64,000 bases of DNA from assembly GCF_027107535.1 (NCBI RefSeq), contig NZ_CP114283.1, forward strand, positions 620,001 through 684,000. Direction: 5' to 3'. Origin of the DNA: Streptomyces aurantiacus. GTDB taxonomy: Bacteria; Actinomycetota; Actinomycetes; Streptomycetales; Streptomycetaceae. How positions within the stretch are numbered: position 1 is the stretch's first letter; the number at the start of each line of letters is the position of its first letter. Below are positions 51,613 to 61,149 of the stretch, in pieces. The position numbers and the translations under genes were made by a program. The notes below the pieces were generated by a model. The model made no database searches. It was not told where the DNA came from and saw nothing but the letters and a program-made list of their open reading frames with translations.

Positions 51613-53925
51613 ATGGCAACCACGACGCCCTCGCGCGGCCGCCGGCGCGCCCCGTCCCGGATGACCCGGGCCGCGGGCAAGGCCGCGGCGCTGCAGAAAC
51701 CGCGTGTCATCCTCGCCCTGCTGCTCCTCCTCGCCCTCACCAGCGTGATGCTGCTCGACGGCTATCTGCGCGCCGAGGTCGGCGGGGACGAGCGCGTACG
51801 CAGCAACGCCAGCTCCAGCAAGGTCCCGGACGACGTCCTCGACGGCGGGCCGATCCTCTCCTTCAGAGGCGGGCAGGCCCAGACCCGGTCCGTCCCGGAC
51901 AAGACCATCGCGCTGACCTTCGACGACGGCCCCAACCCCACCTGGACGCCCCAGATCCTCGACATCCTGGAGGAGAACGACGTCCCGGGCACGTTCTTCG
52001 TGGTCGGCTCGATGGTCTCGCGTTACCCGGACATCGTGAACGACCTGGTGGACCAGGGCAACGAGATCGGCATCCACACGTTCACGCACGTCGACCTCTC
52101 GTACCAGAGCGACGCCCGGATCAAGCGGGAGATGGACCAGACGCAGCTCGCCCTGGCAGGCGCGGCGGGCATCACGACGACCCTGTTTCGCGCCCCGTAC
52201 TCCTCGGAGACGGACGCCATCGACAACTACAGCTGGCCCGTCTACAAGAAGCTCGGCGAGGAGGGCTACACCAGCGTCTTCGTCGACACCGACAGCGACG
52301 ACTGGAAGCGGCCCGGCGTCTCGAAGATCATCAAGTGGGCGACGCCGTCGAAGAACAAGGGCGCGTCGGTCCTCTTCCACGACGCGGGCGGCGAGCGCTC
52401 ACAGACCGTCGCGGCGCTCGGCACGTACATCAAGAAGATGAAGGCGAAGGGCTACACCTTCACCACCATCAGCGGCGCCATCCAGCAGACGGACAGCCCG
52501 CAGGCGAACGGGCAGCAGCCGGGCGGCGAGCAGGCGGGCGGTGAACAGGCCGCCGGCGGGCAGTCGGCGGGCGAGGCACCCGGCGGACAGCAGGGACAGC
52601 AGGGACGGCAGGCCGGGGGAGCCGACGGCCTCCAGGCCGCCCACCGCACCGCCACCGGCACCACCCTGTACGAGGGCAAGGCCCTCGTCGCGGCGGTCAC
52701 CGTCGCCGAGTGGACCGTACCGGGGCTCGCGACCGGGCTCGCGGTCGTGGGTGTCGCCGTCATGGGCCGCTTCGGGATGATGCTGATCCTCGCCCGCAGG
52801 CACTACCGGCAGCGCAACAGACGCCGGTTCAGCTGGGGGCCTGCCGTCACCCGGCCGGTCAGCGTGATCGTGCCCGCGTACAACGAGAAGGAGTGCATCG
52901 CCAACACCCTCAGGTCGCTGGCGCGGAGCACCCACCCGATCGAGATCATCGTCGTGGACGACGGTTCGACGGACGGCACGAAGGAGATCGCCGAGGCGCT
53001 CGGCATGCCGAACGTGCGCGTCGTCCGCCAGGAGAACGCGGGAAAACCGGCCGCCCTCAACAACGGTGTACGGCACGCCGGTCACGACATCGTCGTGATG
53101 ATGGACGGCGACACGGTCTTCGAGGCGGACACCGTACGGCAGCTGGTCCAGCCCTTCGCCGACCCGGATGTCGGCGCGGTCGCGGGCAACGCCAAGGTCG
53201 GCAACCGCGACACGGTCATCGGCGCCTGGCAGCACATCGAGTACGTGATGGGCTTCAACCTCGACCGCCGCATGTACGACCTGCTGCGCTGCATGCCCAC
53301 CATCCCGGGCGCGATCGGCGCGTTCCGCAGGGAGGCCGTGCTCGCGGTCGGCGGGATGAGCGAGGACACGCTCGCCGAGGACACCGACATCACCATCGCC
53401 ATGCACCGTCAGGGCCGGCGGGTCGTCTACCAGGAGCACGCCAGGGCCTGGACGGAGGCGCCCGGTTCGCTCAAGCAGCTGTGGTCGCAGCGCTACCGCT
53501 GGTCGTACGGCACGATGCAGGCGCTCTGGAAGCACCGCAAGTCCCTGACGGACAAGGGGCCTTCGGGCCGCTTCGGCCGGGTCGGCATGCCGCTGGTCGT
53601 CATCTTCCAGATCGTCACGCCCGTCTTCGCGCCGCTCATCGACGTGTTCACCGTCTACTCGATGATCTTCATCGACTTCAAGGCGTCACTGCTCGCCTGG
53701 CTGGCCGTGCTGTGCGTGCAACTCGTCTGCGCGGCCTACGCGTTCCGGCTCGACCGGGAGAAGTACCGGTACCTGCTGATGATGCCGCTGCAGCAGCTCG
53801 TGTACCGGCAGATGATGTACCTCGTCCTCATCCACTCCTGCGTCACGGCCCTCACGGGCGGCCGCCTGCGCTGGCAGAAGCTGAAGCGCACGGGTGAGGT
53901 CGGCACACCGGCGGGGGCGGGCTGA
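51613..53925 (+). CDS. Bifunctional polysaccharide deacetylase and family 2 glycosyltransferase
   Basis: The 770-aa product has an N-terminal membrane anchor (about 26-48), then a NodB-type deacetylase domain (about 85-290: TFDDGPNPTWTP, HTFTHVDL). A Gly/Gln-rich linker (about 295-345) and a membrane segment follow. Next is a processive GT2 domain (about 410-620: VIVPAYNEKECI, DDGSTDGT, MDGDTVF, EDTDITI, QRYRWSYG), with membrane segments at the end. The QxxRW motif marks a polymer synthase. A role in making and partly deacetylating a cell-surface N-acetylhexosamine polymer is likely. It overlaps the acyltransferase gene by 1 nt. Confidence 0.9.
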   Translation: MATTTPSRGRRRAPSRMTRAAGKAAALQKPRVILALLLLLALTSVMLLDGYLRAEVGGDERVRSNASSSKVPDDVLDGGPILSFRGGQAQTRSVPDKTIALTFDDGPNPTWTPQILDILEENDVPGTFFVVGSMVSRYPDIVNDLVDQGNEIGIHTFTHVDLSYQSDARIKREMDQTQLALAGAAGITTTLFRAPYSSETDAIDNYSWPVYKKLGEEGYTSVFVDTDSDDWKRPGVSKIIKWATPSKNKGASVLFHDAGGERSQTVAALGTYIKKMKAKGYTFTTISGAIQQTDSPQANGQQPGGEQAGGEQAAGGQSAGEAPGGQQGQQGRQAGGADGLQAAHRTATGTTLYEGKALVAAVTVAEWTVPGLATGLAVVGVAVMGRFGMMLILARRHYRQRNRRRFSWGPAVTRPVSVIVPAYNEKECIANTLRSLARSTHPIEIIVVDDGSTDGTKEIAEALGMPNVRVVRQENAGKPAALNNGVRHAGHDIVVMMDGDTVFEADTVRQLVQPFADPDVGAVAGNAKVGNRDTVIGAWQHIEYVMGFNLDRRMYDLLRCMPTIPGAIGAFRREAVLAVGGMSEDTLAEDTDITIAMHRQGRRVVYQEHARAWTEAPGSLKQLWSQRYRWSYGTMQALWKHRKSLTDKGPSGRFGRVGMPLVVIFQIVTPVFAPLIDVFTVYSMIFIDFKASLLAWLAVLCVQLVCAAYAFRLDREKYRYLLMMPLQQLVYRQMMYLVLIHSCVTALTGGRLRWQKLKRTGEVGTPAGAG

Positions 53926-55121
53926 TGGGCTCCCACCGCCGGGACGGCCGCCCCTCGGCGACCGCCGCACCGGATGTCCCGCCGGTCGCCGGGTCCGGGT
54001 CCGGGGCCCCGCCGGTCTCCGGGCCCGGGGCGCTCTCGGACACGGCACGGCTGCCGCGCGTGGACACCGTTCCGGAGGCGCGGACGGCCGCGGGCCGCGA
54101 CCGCTACTTCGACACGCTCCGGGCGGTCGCCCTGGTCCGCGTCGTCGCCTACCACACCTTCGGCTGGGCCTGGGCGGGCATGGTCCTGCCCTCCATGGGG
54201 ATCATGTTCGCGCTCGCCGGGACCCTGATGGCGAAGTCCCTGGAGCGGCCCGCCCTCAAGGTGATCAGGAGCCGTGTCCGCCGGCTCCTGCCACCCTTCT
54301 GGTTCTGGGGCTTCTTCGTCGTGGCCGCGATGCTGGTCCACGGCTGGATGCCCGGCTGGCAGATCGTCTACTGGATCGTGCCGCTCGGCGACCCGCCGGG
54401 CAACGCGTGGGGCGAGCAGGCCTGGGAGATCCTCTGGTACCTGCGCACCTACCTCTGGTTCGTCCTGCTCTCGCCCCTGCTGCTGCGGGTCTTCCGGGCG
54501 GCCCCGGTGGCGGTCCTGGTGCTCTCGACGGCGCCGATTCTGGTTGTCCAGTTCCTCTGGGCGCCGCCGGACGACCGCTTCGGCAACGCGCTCACCGACC
54601 TGGCCACGTTCCTCTTCTGCTGGATCCTCGGCTTCGCGCACCGCGACGGCGTGCTCCAACGGCTGAAGCCGCTCGCCGTCGTGGTCCTCTCGCTCGCCGC
54701 GATCGGCTACGGAGGCTGGTACGCCTTCACGCACCAGACCGAGACGGGCTCGTACGACCTCGACGACATCCCGCTCGCGCAGGCCTTCTGGTCGGCGGGG
54801 TTCGTGACCCTGCTGATGTACGCGAAGGCGCGCTTCGGGATCGACTTCGCGTGGCTGGCCCGCTTCAGGCGCCTCGACCGGATCGTCACGATCTTCAACG
54901 CCCGCGCCGTGACCCTCTACCTCTGGCACGAGATCGCGCTGATCCTGGCCGTCCCGCTGATCGACCGGTTCTGGAACGTCCCGGCCTTCGAGGCGTATCT
55001 GCCGCTGGAGAGCCAGTGGTTCATGTTCGGCGTCGGCTGGCTCCTCATCGCCGTGTTCATCCTGCTGTGCGGGTGGGTGGAGGACGTGGCCGCCCGGACG
55101 GGACCGAGGCTGCTGCCCTGA
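53925..55121 (+). CDS. Acyltransferase family 3 membrane protein
   Basis: A 398-aa integral membrane protein with about ten segments. It starts [20 protein letters not shown], the R..D..R....RV..YH signature of acyltransferase-3 proteins, which O-acylate surface polysaccharides. The gene overlaps the deacetylase/glycosyltransferase stop (TGATG), so it probably modifies the same polymer. The last part ([20 protein letters not shown]) is hydrophobic as expected. Confidence 0.88.
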   Translation: MGSHRRDGRPSATAAPDVPPVAGSGSGAPPVSGPGALSDTARLPRVDTVPEARTAAGRDRYFDTLRAVALVRVVAYHTFGWAWAGMVLPSMGIMFALAGTLMAKSLERPALKVIRSRVRRLLPPFWFWGFFVVAAMLVHGWMPGWQIVYWIVPLGDPPGNAWGEQAWEILWYLRTYLWFVLLSPLLLRVFRAAPVAVLVLSTAPILVVQFLWAPPDDRFGNALTDLATFLFCWILGFAHRDGVLQRLKPLAVVVLSLAAIGYGGWYAFTHQTETGSYDLDDIPLAQAFWSAGFVTLLMYAKARFGIDFAWLARFRRLDRIVTIFNARAVTLYLWHEIALILAVPLIDRFWNVPAFEAYLPLESQWFMFGVGWLLIAVFILLCGWVEDVAARTGPRLLP

Positions 55122-55224
55122 GAGCCGCCCCGCCCGCACGGCGGCGTTCTCCACCGGTGTTCTCGGCCGGGGTACGGGCCGGGTGTCGGCGAGTCGCCCG
55201 GCCCGTACTGCCACAATGGGGACC

Positions 55225-55926
55225 GTGACCCGCGCATCCCTGAACAAGCAGCCGCACGAAGTCGCCTCGATGTTCGACGACGTGGCGGAACGGTACGACC
55301 TGACGAACGACGTGCTGTCGCTCGGCCAGGACCGGGTGTGGCGCAAGGAGGTCGCGAAGGCGGTCGACGCGCGGCCCGCGCAGAAGATCCTCGACCTCGC
55401 GGCGGGCACGGCCACCTCCTCGCTGCCCTTCGCGCGCACGGGTGCGTACGTCGTGCCCTGCGACTTCTCCCTCGGGATGCTCAGGGTCGGCAAGAAGAAC
55501 CACCCCTGGCTGCCGCTCACGGCGGGCGACGCCACGAAGCTGCCGTTCAAGGACGACACCTTCGACGCGGTGACGATCTCCTTCGGCCTGCGGAACGTCC
55601 AGGACACGGACACGGCACTGCGTGAGCTGTACCGGGTGACGAAGCCCGGCGGGCGTGTGGTGATCTGCGAGTTCTCGCACCCGACCTGGGCGCCCTTCCG
55701 CACCGTCTACACCGAGTACCTGATGCGTGCCCTGCCGCCGGTGGCCCGCGCGGTCTCCTCCAACCCCGACGCGTACGTCTACCTCGCCGAGTCGATCCGT
55801 GACTGGCCCGACCAGCCGGCCCTGGCCGACCGCCTGATCAAGGCGGGCTGGTCGAAGGTGGCGTGGCGCAACCTGTCGGGCGGGATCGTGGCGCTGCACA
55901 GGGGTTACAAGCAGCAGGTCGCGTAG
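55225..55926 (+). CDS. menG: Demethylmenaquinone methyltransferase (MenG/UbiE family)
   Basis: The 233-aa SAM-dependent methyltransferase makes menaquinone from demethylmenaquinone. Signatures: [35 protein letters not shown] (SAM motif I), [18 protein letters not shown] (motif II) and [19 protein letters not shown]. Length is typical. GTG 55225 ([13 protein letters not shown]) is used; ATG 55216 in frame is an alternative. It is transcribed in the same direction as the polysaccharide genes but separated by 103 nt. Confidence 0.95.
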   Translation: MTRASLNKQPHEVASMFDDVAERYDLTNDVLSLGQDRVWRKEVAKAVDARPAQKILDLAAGTATSSLPFARTGAYVVPCDFSLGMLRVGKKNHPWLPLTAGDATKLPFKDDTFDAVTISFGLRNVQDTDTALRELYRVTKPGGRVVICEFSHPTWAPFRTVYTEYLMRALPPVARAVSSNPDAYVYLAESIRDWPDQPALADRLIKAGWSKVAWRNLSGGIVALHRGYKQQVA

Positions 55927-55994
55927 ACCCAGGTGCCTCCGCCGTCCGGCGGCGTGAGGGGCCCGCGCCCCGGGCCGTTCGGGAGACCCGGCCG

Positions 55995-56333
55995 CTAGCG
56001 CAGAACCACGAACGGATCCCCCGGCTCGTCGAGCTCCCGGTACATACCGCCGGGCGGCGGCCCGCCCCGCCGGGGCTCCCGGACACCCGCTCCGCCCCCG
56101 CCCTCGCCCTCACCGAAGTCGAACCACACGGTCACCACCGCGCCGCGGGACACCTCCGCCCCGGGCAGCGGGTACTGCCGTACGACGTAGTCGACGACGG
56201 TCAGATGGAAGTCGGGCCGGTCGGGCGCCGCGAGCAGCACCCCGCGCGCCTCGGCCGTCTCGCGCGCGTCCATGGCCATCAGACCGACGAGCCGCGGTAC
56301 GCGCACTTCGGGTGTCTTGCGTGGTATGCGCAC
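55995..56333 (-). CDS. Single-PASTA-domain small protein
   Basis: A 112-aa protein with one PASTA-like unit (VRVPRLVGLMAMDARETAEA ... YPLPGAEVSRGAVVTVWF) and a Gly/Pro-rich tail. No signal peptide or membrane segment is seen. PASTA domains bind peptidoglycan fragments outside the cell; in this cytoplasmic-looking context the role is unclear. GTG 56333 is preferred (GGGGG at 8 nt), with GTG 56342 as alternative. Confidence 0.72.
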   Translation of the reverse strand: MRIPRKTPEVRVPRLVGLMAMDARETAEARGVLLAAPDRPDFHLTVVDYVVRQYPLPGAEVSRGAVVTVWFDFGEGEGGGGAGVREPRRGGPPPGGMYRELDEPGDPFVVLR

Positions 56334-56412
56334 AGACGTCACCCCCAGCGGTACCGGCAGAGTAAGCCCTGCCGGGCCGCGCCGGAAGGTGTCGGAGAGC
56401 CGCGGGGAGCCG

Positions 56413-56919
56413 TCAGAGAGCCAGTCGGTAGCAGTGCCCGACCTGCTGCGACTTCGGGGACGTGAACGACTCCACGAGCTCCATGCCGAGGCGTCTGGTC
56501 ACGGCGATGGACCGCTGGTTGCGCGCGTTCACCATGGCCACCACGCTCGGTACGCCGGTCGCGCGCACCCTCTCCAGCGTGGCCTGCGCCGCCGCGGTGA
56601 CGTACCCCCTGCCCCAGTACTCCCGCCCGAGCCGCCAGCCGATCTCGATCTCGCCCTTCGGGCCCCACTCGTAGGGCCACGGCTGCGCCCCGGTGAAACC
56701 GATGACCCGCCCTCCCTCGTCGAGCATGGTCCAGAAGCAGAAACCGTGTTCGGCGTCGTGCCGGCGCTGCCGGGCGGTCAACTCCTCGTAGACGGACAGT
56801 TCGGCGGATCTCCCGCCGTGGAACTCCATCACGTCCGGGTGATCGAAGGCCTGATGCCAGGCGAACGCGTCCTCGTCGGTCGGGACGCGCAGGTGTACCA
56901 CGGGGAGAGCTCGGTTCAC
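56413..56919 (-). CDS. GNAT-family N-acetyltransferase (RimJ/RimL type)
   Basis: A 168-aa acetyl-CoA-dependent acyltransferase. The pattern IGFTGAQPWPYEWGPKGEIE, IGWRLGREYWGRGYVTAAAQ and NQRSIAVTRRLGMELVESF is that of ribosomal-protein-alanine acetyltransferase-like enzymes (GNAT motif A: RxxxxGRGxxT). The substrate is unknown. GTG 56919 with AGGG is chosen; the longer frame reads through the antisense of the next gene and is rejected. Confidence 0.9.
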   Translation of the reverse strand: MNRALPVVHLRVPTDEDAFAWHQAFDHPDVMEFHGGRSAELSVYEELTARQRRHDAEHGFCFWTMLDEGGRVIGFTGAQPWPYEWGPKGEIEIGWRLGREYWGRGYVTAAAQATLERVRATGVPSVVAMVNARNQRSIAVTRRLGMELVESFTSPKSQQVGHCYRLAL

Positions 56920-57048
56920 GGGGCAGCCCTTCAGCCAGGTGATCAGTACCGCTGCATAGACTGCCCATGTCCCGTGCCCGTCAGCACGCGGATTTCGAGA
57001 CTTCGCGCTTAGAGACTTCGAGCCTTCGAGACTTGGGGAGACCCCGCC

Positions 57049-58353
57049 GTGACCGAGTCCCAGCCCCTCTCCGAACACACCGCCGATGTGATCGTCGTCG
57101 GGGCCGGACCAGCCGGTTCCACCACCGCCTACTACCTGGCCAAGGCCGGGCTGGACGTCCTGCTCCTCGAGAAGACCGCGTTTCCGCGGGAGAAGGTGTG
57201 CGGTGACGGGCTGACGCCCCGCGCGACCAAGCAGCTCGTCTCCATGGGAATCGACATCTCGGAGGAAGCGGGCTGGCTCCGGAACAAGGGGCTCCGCATC
57301 ATCGGCGGCGGAGTCCGCCTCCAGCTGGACTGGCCGGAACTCGCCGCCTACCCCGACTACGGACTCGTCCGCAAGCGCGACGACTTCGACGAACAGCTCG
57401 CCCGGCAGGCGCAGAAGGCGGGCGCCCGGCTGCACGAGCGCTGCAACGTCGGCGCCCCGATCGTCGACGACCGCACGGGCCGGATCACCGGCGTCCACGC
57501 GAAGATCGGTGACGCCGACTCCAAGGAGAAGCGCGAGGTCACCTTCCACGCGCCCCTGGTCGTCGCCGCCGACGGCAACTCCACCCGGCTGTCCCTGGCG
57601 ATGGGCCTGCACCGCCGCGAGGACCGCCCGATGGGCGTCGCGGTCCGTACGTACTTCACGTCCCCGCGCCACGACGACGACTACCTGGAGTCGTGGCTGG
57701 AGCTGTGGGACCGGCGCGGCCCCGGCGAGGACCGCCTGCTGCCCGGGTACGGCTGGATCTTCGGCATGGGCGACGGCACGTCGAACGTCGGCCTCGGTGT
57801 CCTCAACACCACCTCCTCGTTCAAGGAGCTGGACTGGCGTGAGGTCCTCAAGGCCTGGTGCGCCTCGATGCCCGAGGACTGGGGCTACACCCCGGAGAAC
57901 ATGACGATCCCGATCCGCGGCGCCGCCCTGCCGATGGCCTTCAACCGCCAGCCCCACTACACGAAGGGTCTGCTCCTCGTCGGCGACGCGGGCGGCATGG
58001 TGAACCCCTTCAACGGCGAGGGCATCGCCTACGCCATGGAGTCCGGCCAGATCGCCGCCGACGTCATCGTCCAGGCCCACGCCCGCGCGACGCCCGCCCA
58101 GCGGGAACTCGCCCTCCAGCGCTACCCGAAGGTCCTCAAGGACACCTACGGCGGCTACTACACGCTCGGCCGCGCCTTCGTGAAGCTCATCGGCAACCCG
58201 AAGGTCATGAAGATCGCCGCCCAGCGCGGCCTCACGCACCCCATGCTGATGCGGTTCACGCTGAAGATGCTCGCCAACCTGACGGACCCGACGGGCGGCG
58301 ACGCCATGGACCGCATCATCAACGGCCTGTCGAAGGTCGCTCCGAAGGCGTAG
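57049..58353 (+). CDS. Geranylgeranyl reductase family FAD-dependent oxidoreductase (candidate menaquinone reductase)
   Basis: A 434-aa flavoprotein. It has the Rossmann motif VIVVGAGPAGSTTAYYLAKA, the PREKVCGDGLTPRA block of geranylgeranyl reductases, VVAADGNSTRLSLAMG and the FAD-binding VGDAGGMVNPFNGEGIAYAM. In actinobacteria relatives reduce double bonds in the menaquinone side chain (MenJ in mycobacteria). Location between menG and nuo supports a quinone role. The GTG 57049 start follows a short repeated segment (GAGACTTCG units at 56997-57035). The preceding gap is small. Confidence 0.85.
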   Translation: MTESQPLSEHTADVIVVGAGPAGSTTAYYLAKAGLDVLLLEKTAFPREKVCGDGLTPRATKQLVSMGIDISEEAGWLRNKGLRIIGGGVRLQLDWPELAAYPDYGLVRKRDDFDEQLARQAQKAGARLHERCNVGAPIVDDRTGRITGVHAKIGDADSKEKREVTFHAPLVVAADGNSTRLSLAMGLHRREDRPMGVAVRTYFTSPRHDDDYLESWLELWDRRGPGEDRLLPGYGWIFGMGDGTSNVGLGVLNTTSSFKELDWREVLKAWCASMPEDWGYTPENMTIPIRGAALPMAFNRQPHYTKGLLLVGDAGGMVNPFNGEGIAYAMESGQIAADVIVQAHARATPAQRELALQRYPKVLKDTYGGYYTLGRAFVKLIGNPKVMKIAAQRGLTHPMLMRFTLKMLANLTDPTGGDAMDRIINGLSKVAPKA

Positions 58354-58365
58354 GCGACGGACATC

Positions 58366-58409
58366 GCGTGGCGGTGCGGCGGGCGGGCCCGCCCGCCGCA
58401 CCGCCACGC
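58366..58409. terminator. Exceptional 44-bp perfect palindrome after the reductase gene
   Basis: Positions 58366-58387 and 58388-58409 are exact inverted copies (22 bp per arm, no loop). It starts 13 nt after the stop codon and should form a very stable hairpin or, in double-stranded DNA, a cruciform. It is the most perfect palindrome I found in the window. Confidence 0.8.
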
Positions 58410-58512
58410 CCCGGGCGGCCGCTCCACGAGGAGCGGTCGCCCGCGCCGCGTACGCGCGGCCTGAAGGGCCCGTGGAGCCCTTTCCGGAGGGCACCGCGCG
58501 GGAGCACGCCCG

Positions 58513-58545
58513 CGGGCCGCTCCCCTCACGGAGGGAAGCGGCCCG
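58513..58545 (-). terminator. Terminator downstream of the NlpC/P60 gene
   Basis: Near-perfect inverted repeat CGGGCCGCT-CCC (58513-58524) / GGG-AAGCGGCCCG (58533-58545) with one bulge, 31 nt beyond the stop at 58576 on the minus strand. The 58410-58512 stretch between the two terminators has further small hairpins and no gene. Confidence 0.6.
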
Positions 58546-58575
58546 TCAAAAGCGGTCAAATCATGTGACCGAAGG

Positions 58576-59373
58576 TCAGAGCACCCGCACCGCACCGCTC
58601 GCGGGGTAGCCCGACAGGTCCTGGATGACGACGCCCTTCGAGGGGTTCGCCGCGTCCAGGTACTGTCCGCCGCCGATGTAGACACCCGTGTGGTACGCCG
58701 AACCCGCGCCACCCCAGTACAGGATGTCGCCGACCTGGATGTCGGACAGCGGGACCGGGGTGCCGGCCGTCGACTGGGCCTGGGAGACGCGCGGCAGGTC
58801 GACGCCGACCTGCTTGAACGCGGCCTGGACCAGCGCCGAGCAGTCCCACGCGTCGGGGCCGGTGGCGCCCATGACGTACGCGTCGCCGACCTGCGCCCGG
58901 AGGAAGCTGATGACGGTGGCGACGCTGCCGCTGGCAGGGGCGACGGCGTCGTTGCTGGGCGTCGCCGCGAGGGTGGTCCGCCCGGCGGAACGCGTGGCGC
59001 GCTCCGCGGCGGCCTTACGGGCGTCCTCGGCCTTCTGCTTGGCCTCCGCCTTCTTCTTGGCGTCCGCGAGGTCCGCCTTGGCCTGCTTGGCGGCCTTGGC
59101 GGCGGCGGCGTCACGCTCGGCCCGCAGCTGGTAGTCGGCCGCGGCCTGCTGGGTGACCTCCGCGGACTCGGCCACCTGAGCGGTCAGGTCGTCGGTGAGC
59201 GTGGGCAGCTCGATGGTCTGGGTGACCGGCTCGGCCGCGTTGGCCGATCCGGCGGCACCGGCCACTGCCAGGGTGCTGAGGACGCCACCGGCAACTCCGG
59301 CGCGCATCGCGAGCGCCGAGCTGCTGCGAGGCCGGGGTTTCCGGTGGCTGCGTATGTGAGCGGTGTGGGACAT
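58576..59373 (-). CDS. Secreted NlpC/P60 peptidoglycan hydrolase
   Basis: A 265-aa protein with a long signal peptide (SHTAHIRSHRKPRPRSSS... ending SANAAEP), an Ala/Lys-rich coiled coil (about 75-130) and a C-terminal NlpC/P60 domain. The catalytic cysteine is in DAWDCSALVQAAF and the histidine in YHTGVYIGGG. It would cut stem peptides in the cell wall. I chose ATG 59373; ATG 59403 in frame is possible. Such genes are often tightly controlled, and a Crp-like site lies 240 bp upstream. Confidence 0.9.
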   Translation of the reverse strand: MSHTAHIRSHRKPRPRSSSALAMRAGVAGGVLSTLAVAGAAGSANAAEPVTQTIELPTLTDDLTAQVAESAEVTQQAAADYQLRAERDAAAAKAAKQAKADLADAKKKAEAKQKAEDARKAAAERATRSAGRTTLAATPSNDAVAPASGSVATVISFLRAQVGDAYVMGATGPDAWDCSALVQAAFKQVGVDLPRVSQAQSTAGTPVPLSDIQVGDILYWGGAGSAYHTGVYIGGGQYLDAANPSKGVVIQDLSGYPASGAVRVL

Positions 59374-59612
59374 GGGTACAACCGGTATCAGGGAGTCCTC
59401 CATACCTTCAAGAAACGTGCGCTGCGCCACAATTGTTCAACGGACCCTCCGAAGGCCGGGCGTGGCGTTCCTTATTGACGCCGTAACGGGCATTGTGGAC
59501 ACCACCCAACAAGCCTGTGATCAAGGCCTTTTCGCGTTACGCCCGAATTGCCCGCCGCCTACCACTCGTTGGCGCGGATGGCCAAGCCCGGTTGTTTCCG
59601 GCCCGTTACCAA

Positions 59613-59628
59613 TGTGACGCAGGTCACG
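59613..59628. promoter_or_regulatory. Crp-like palindrome upstream of the NlpC/P60 gene
   Basis: TGTGACGCAGGTCACG fits TGTGA-N6-TCACx and GTG-N6-GNCAC, the pattern reported for the Streptomyces cAMP receptor protein Crp. It lies 240 bp upstream of the hydrolase start. It could serve either direction, but nuoA is 540 bp away. Confidence 0.45.
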
Positions 59629-60004
59629 GAACGGCGGCCGTGACGGCCGCGTCCGGCGCGCGGATCGGGGGGAGGCGTGAAGGCCGGCCCGGCGGCCGCT
59701 CCGCTCGTGAACGGATGCACGCACCGGAGTCGTCCACAACGGGCACCCCAACTCCCCCCGAAGTGTGAACGAGTTCCTCTATCAAGCACCCACGTCCAGC
59801 ACCAATTTGCCTTGGGTCCGACTCCCTTGATAGTGCGCCAGGGCCTGGACCAGCGACGACGAGCGAAAATGTCACCTCTGGTGATCACTCGGGCGCTTCT
59901 CGTACGAAGATCAGCACTCATCCGACTTCATGATCGTTCGCCGGGTGGTGGAGATCACAAAGGCGTTGTCGTACCCCGTGTCGCAGATCACAGACCGGCA
60001 GGCA

Positions 60005-60043
60005 TAGGATGCGGGGCAGTTGGGCTTGTGACCTGCTTCACAT
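60005..60043 (+). promoter_or_regulatory. nuo promoter candidate with Rex-operator-like palindrome
   Basis: A TAGGAT hexamer (60005-60010) may be the -10; transcription would start near 60017. Just after it, TTGTGACCTGCTTCACAT (60026-60043) matches the Rex operator pattern TTGTGAAnnnnTTCACAA in both half-sites except one inner base and the last base. Rex senses NADH/NAD and nuo is a known Rex-linked operon in S. coelicolor as I recall. No good -35 was found. The site is 126 nt before the nuoA start. Confidence 0.6.
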
Positions 60044-60168
60044 GTGCGCGATCTTCGTGGAGCTGCACGGGGCTCGTGCGCCTCATGAGGTCCATGAGGT
60101 TCGCGGAGCAGGAGCGACGCCTGATGCAACCGCCAGCAGTCAATGCCGACTGAGAGGAGCGAGGAGCG

Positions 60169-60528
60169 GTGAACGCGTATGCGCCCATCCTCGTACTGGG
60201 AGCCCTCGGGGCAGGCTTTGCGATCTTCTCCGTGGTCATGGCCACGCTTATCGGTCCAAAGCGATACAACCGGGCCAAGCTCGAGGCCTACGAGTGCGGA
60301 ATCGAGCCGACCCCCACGCCGGCGGGCGGCGGGCGGTTCCCCATCAAGTACTACCTGACGGCGATGCTCTTCATCATTTTCGATATCGAGATCGTCTTCC
60401 TCTACCCCTGGGCCGTCACGTTCGACGCACTCGGGATTTTCGGGCTCGTGGAGATGCTGCTCTTCGTGCTCACCGTCTTCGTCGCGTACGCGTACGTGTG
60501 GCGGCGAGGCGGCCTGGAATGGGACTGA
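60169..60528 (+). CDS. nuoA: NADH-quinone oxidoreductase subunit A
   Basis: A 119-aa membrane subunit of complex I. Three segments; conserved KLEAYECGIEPTPTPAGG loop and FIIFDIEIVFLYPWAV. It starts with GTG after GAGGAGCGAGGAGC. First gene of the operon. It helps to form the quinone-binding cavity at the junction with the peripheral arm. Confidence 0.97.
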   Translation: MNAYAPILVLGALGAGFAIFSVVMATLIGPKRYNRAKLEAYECGIEPTPTPAGGGRFPIKYYLTAMLFIIFDIEIVFLYPWAVTFDALGIFGLVEMLLFVLTVFVAYAYVWRRGGLEWD

Positions 60529-60575
60529 AACCCGCATGGGACTGAACCCCGCAAGGGACTGAGCCCCGTATAGGG
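60520..60575 (+). repeat. Three imperfect 17-bp tandem repeats between nuoA and nuoB
   Basis: The units are ATGGGACTGAAACCCGC, ATGGGACTGAACCCCGC and AAGGGACTGAGCCCCGT, starting in the last codons of nuoA and running into the spacer. They do not contain the nuoB ribosome binding site (GAGGAG, about 60580-60585). Confidence 0.7.
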
Positions 60576-60594
60576 GACAGAGGAGCCACTGAGC

Positions 60595-61145
<551 letters not shown>

Positions 61146-61149
<4 letters not shown>

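Larger units (their letters stand above)
59374..60168. other. 795-bp region between the divergent NlpC/P60 gene and nuoA
   Basis: It contains the Crp-like site and the Rex-like site and no convincing gene. Short open frames on both strands (for example 59624-59875 minus) lack coding features. Direct short repeats around 60076-60110 (CTCATGAGGTCCATGAGG) are visible. I looked for a c-di-AMP riboswitch pattern before the hydrolase gene and did not find one. Confidence 0.5.

Noticed and set aside
59374..59760. Possible ydaO (c-di-AMP) riboswitch before the NlpC/P60 gene
   Set aside because: Expected because such riboswitches precede many Streptomyces wall hydrolase genes, but the conserved sequence blocks were not found by eye.
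59624..59875. Minus-strand open frame upstream of the NlpC/P60 gene
   Set aside because: Composition looks non-coding, no clear start signal, and it overlaps the Crp-like site.
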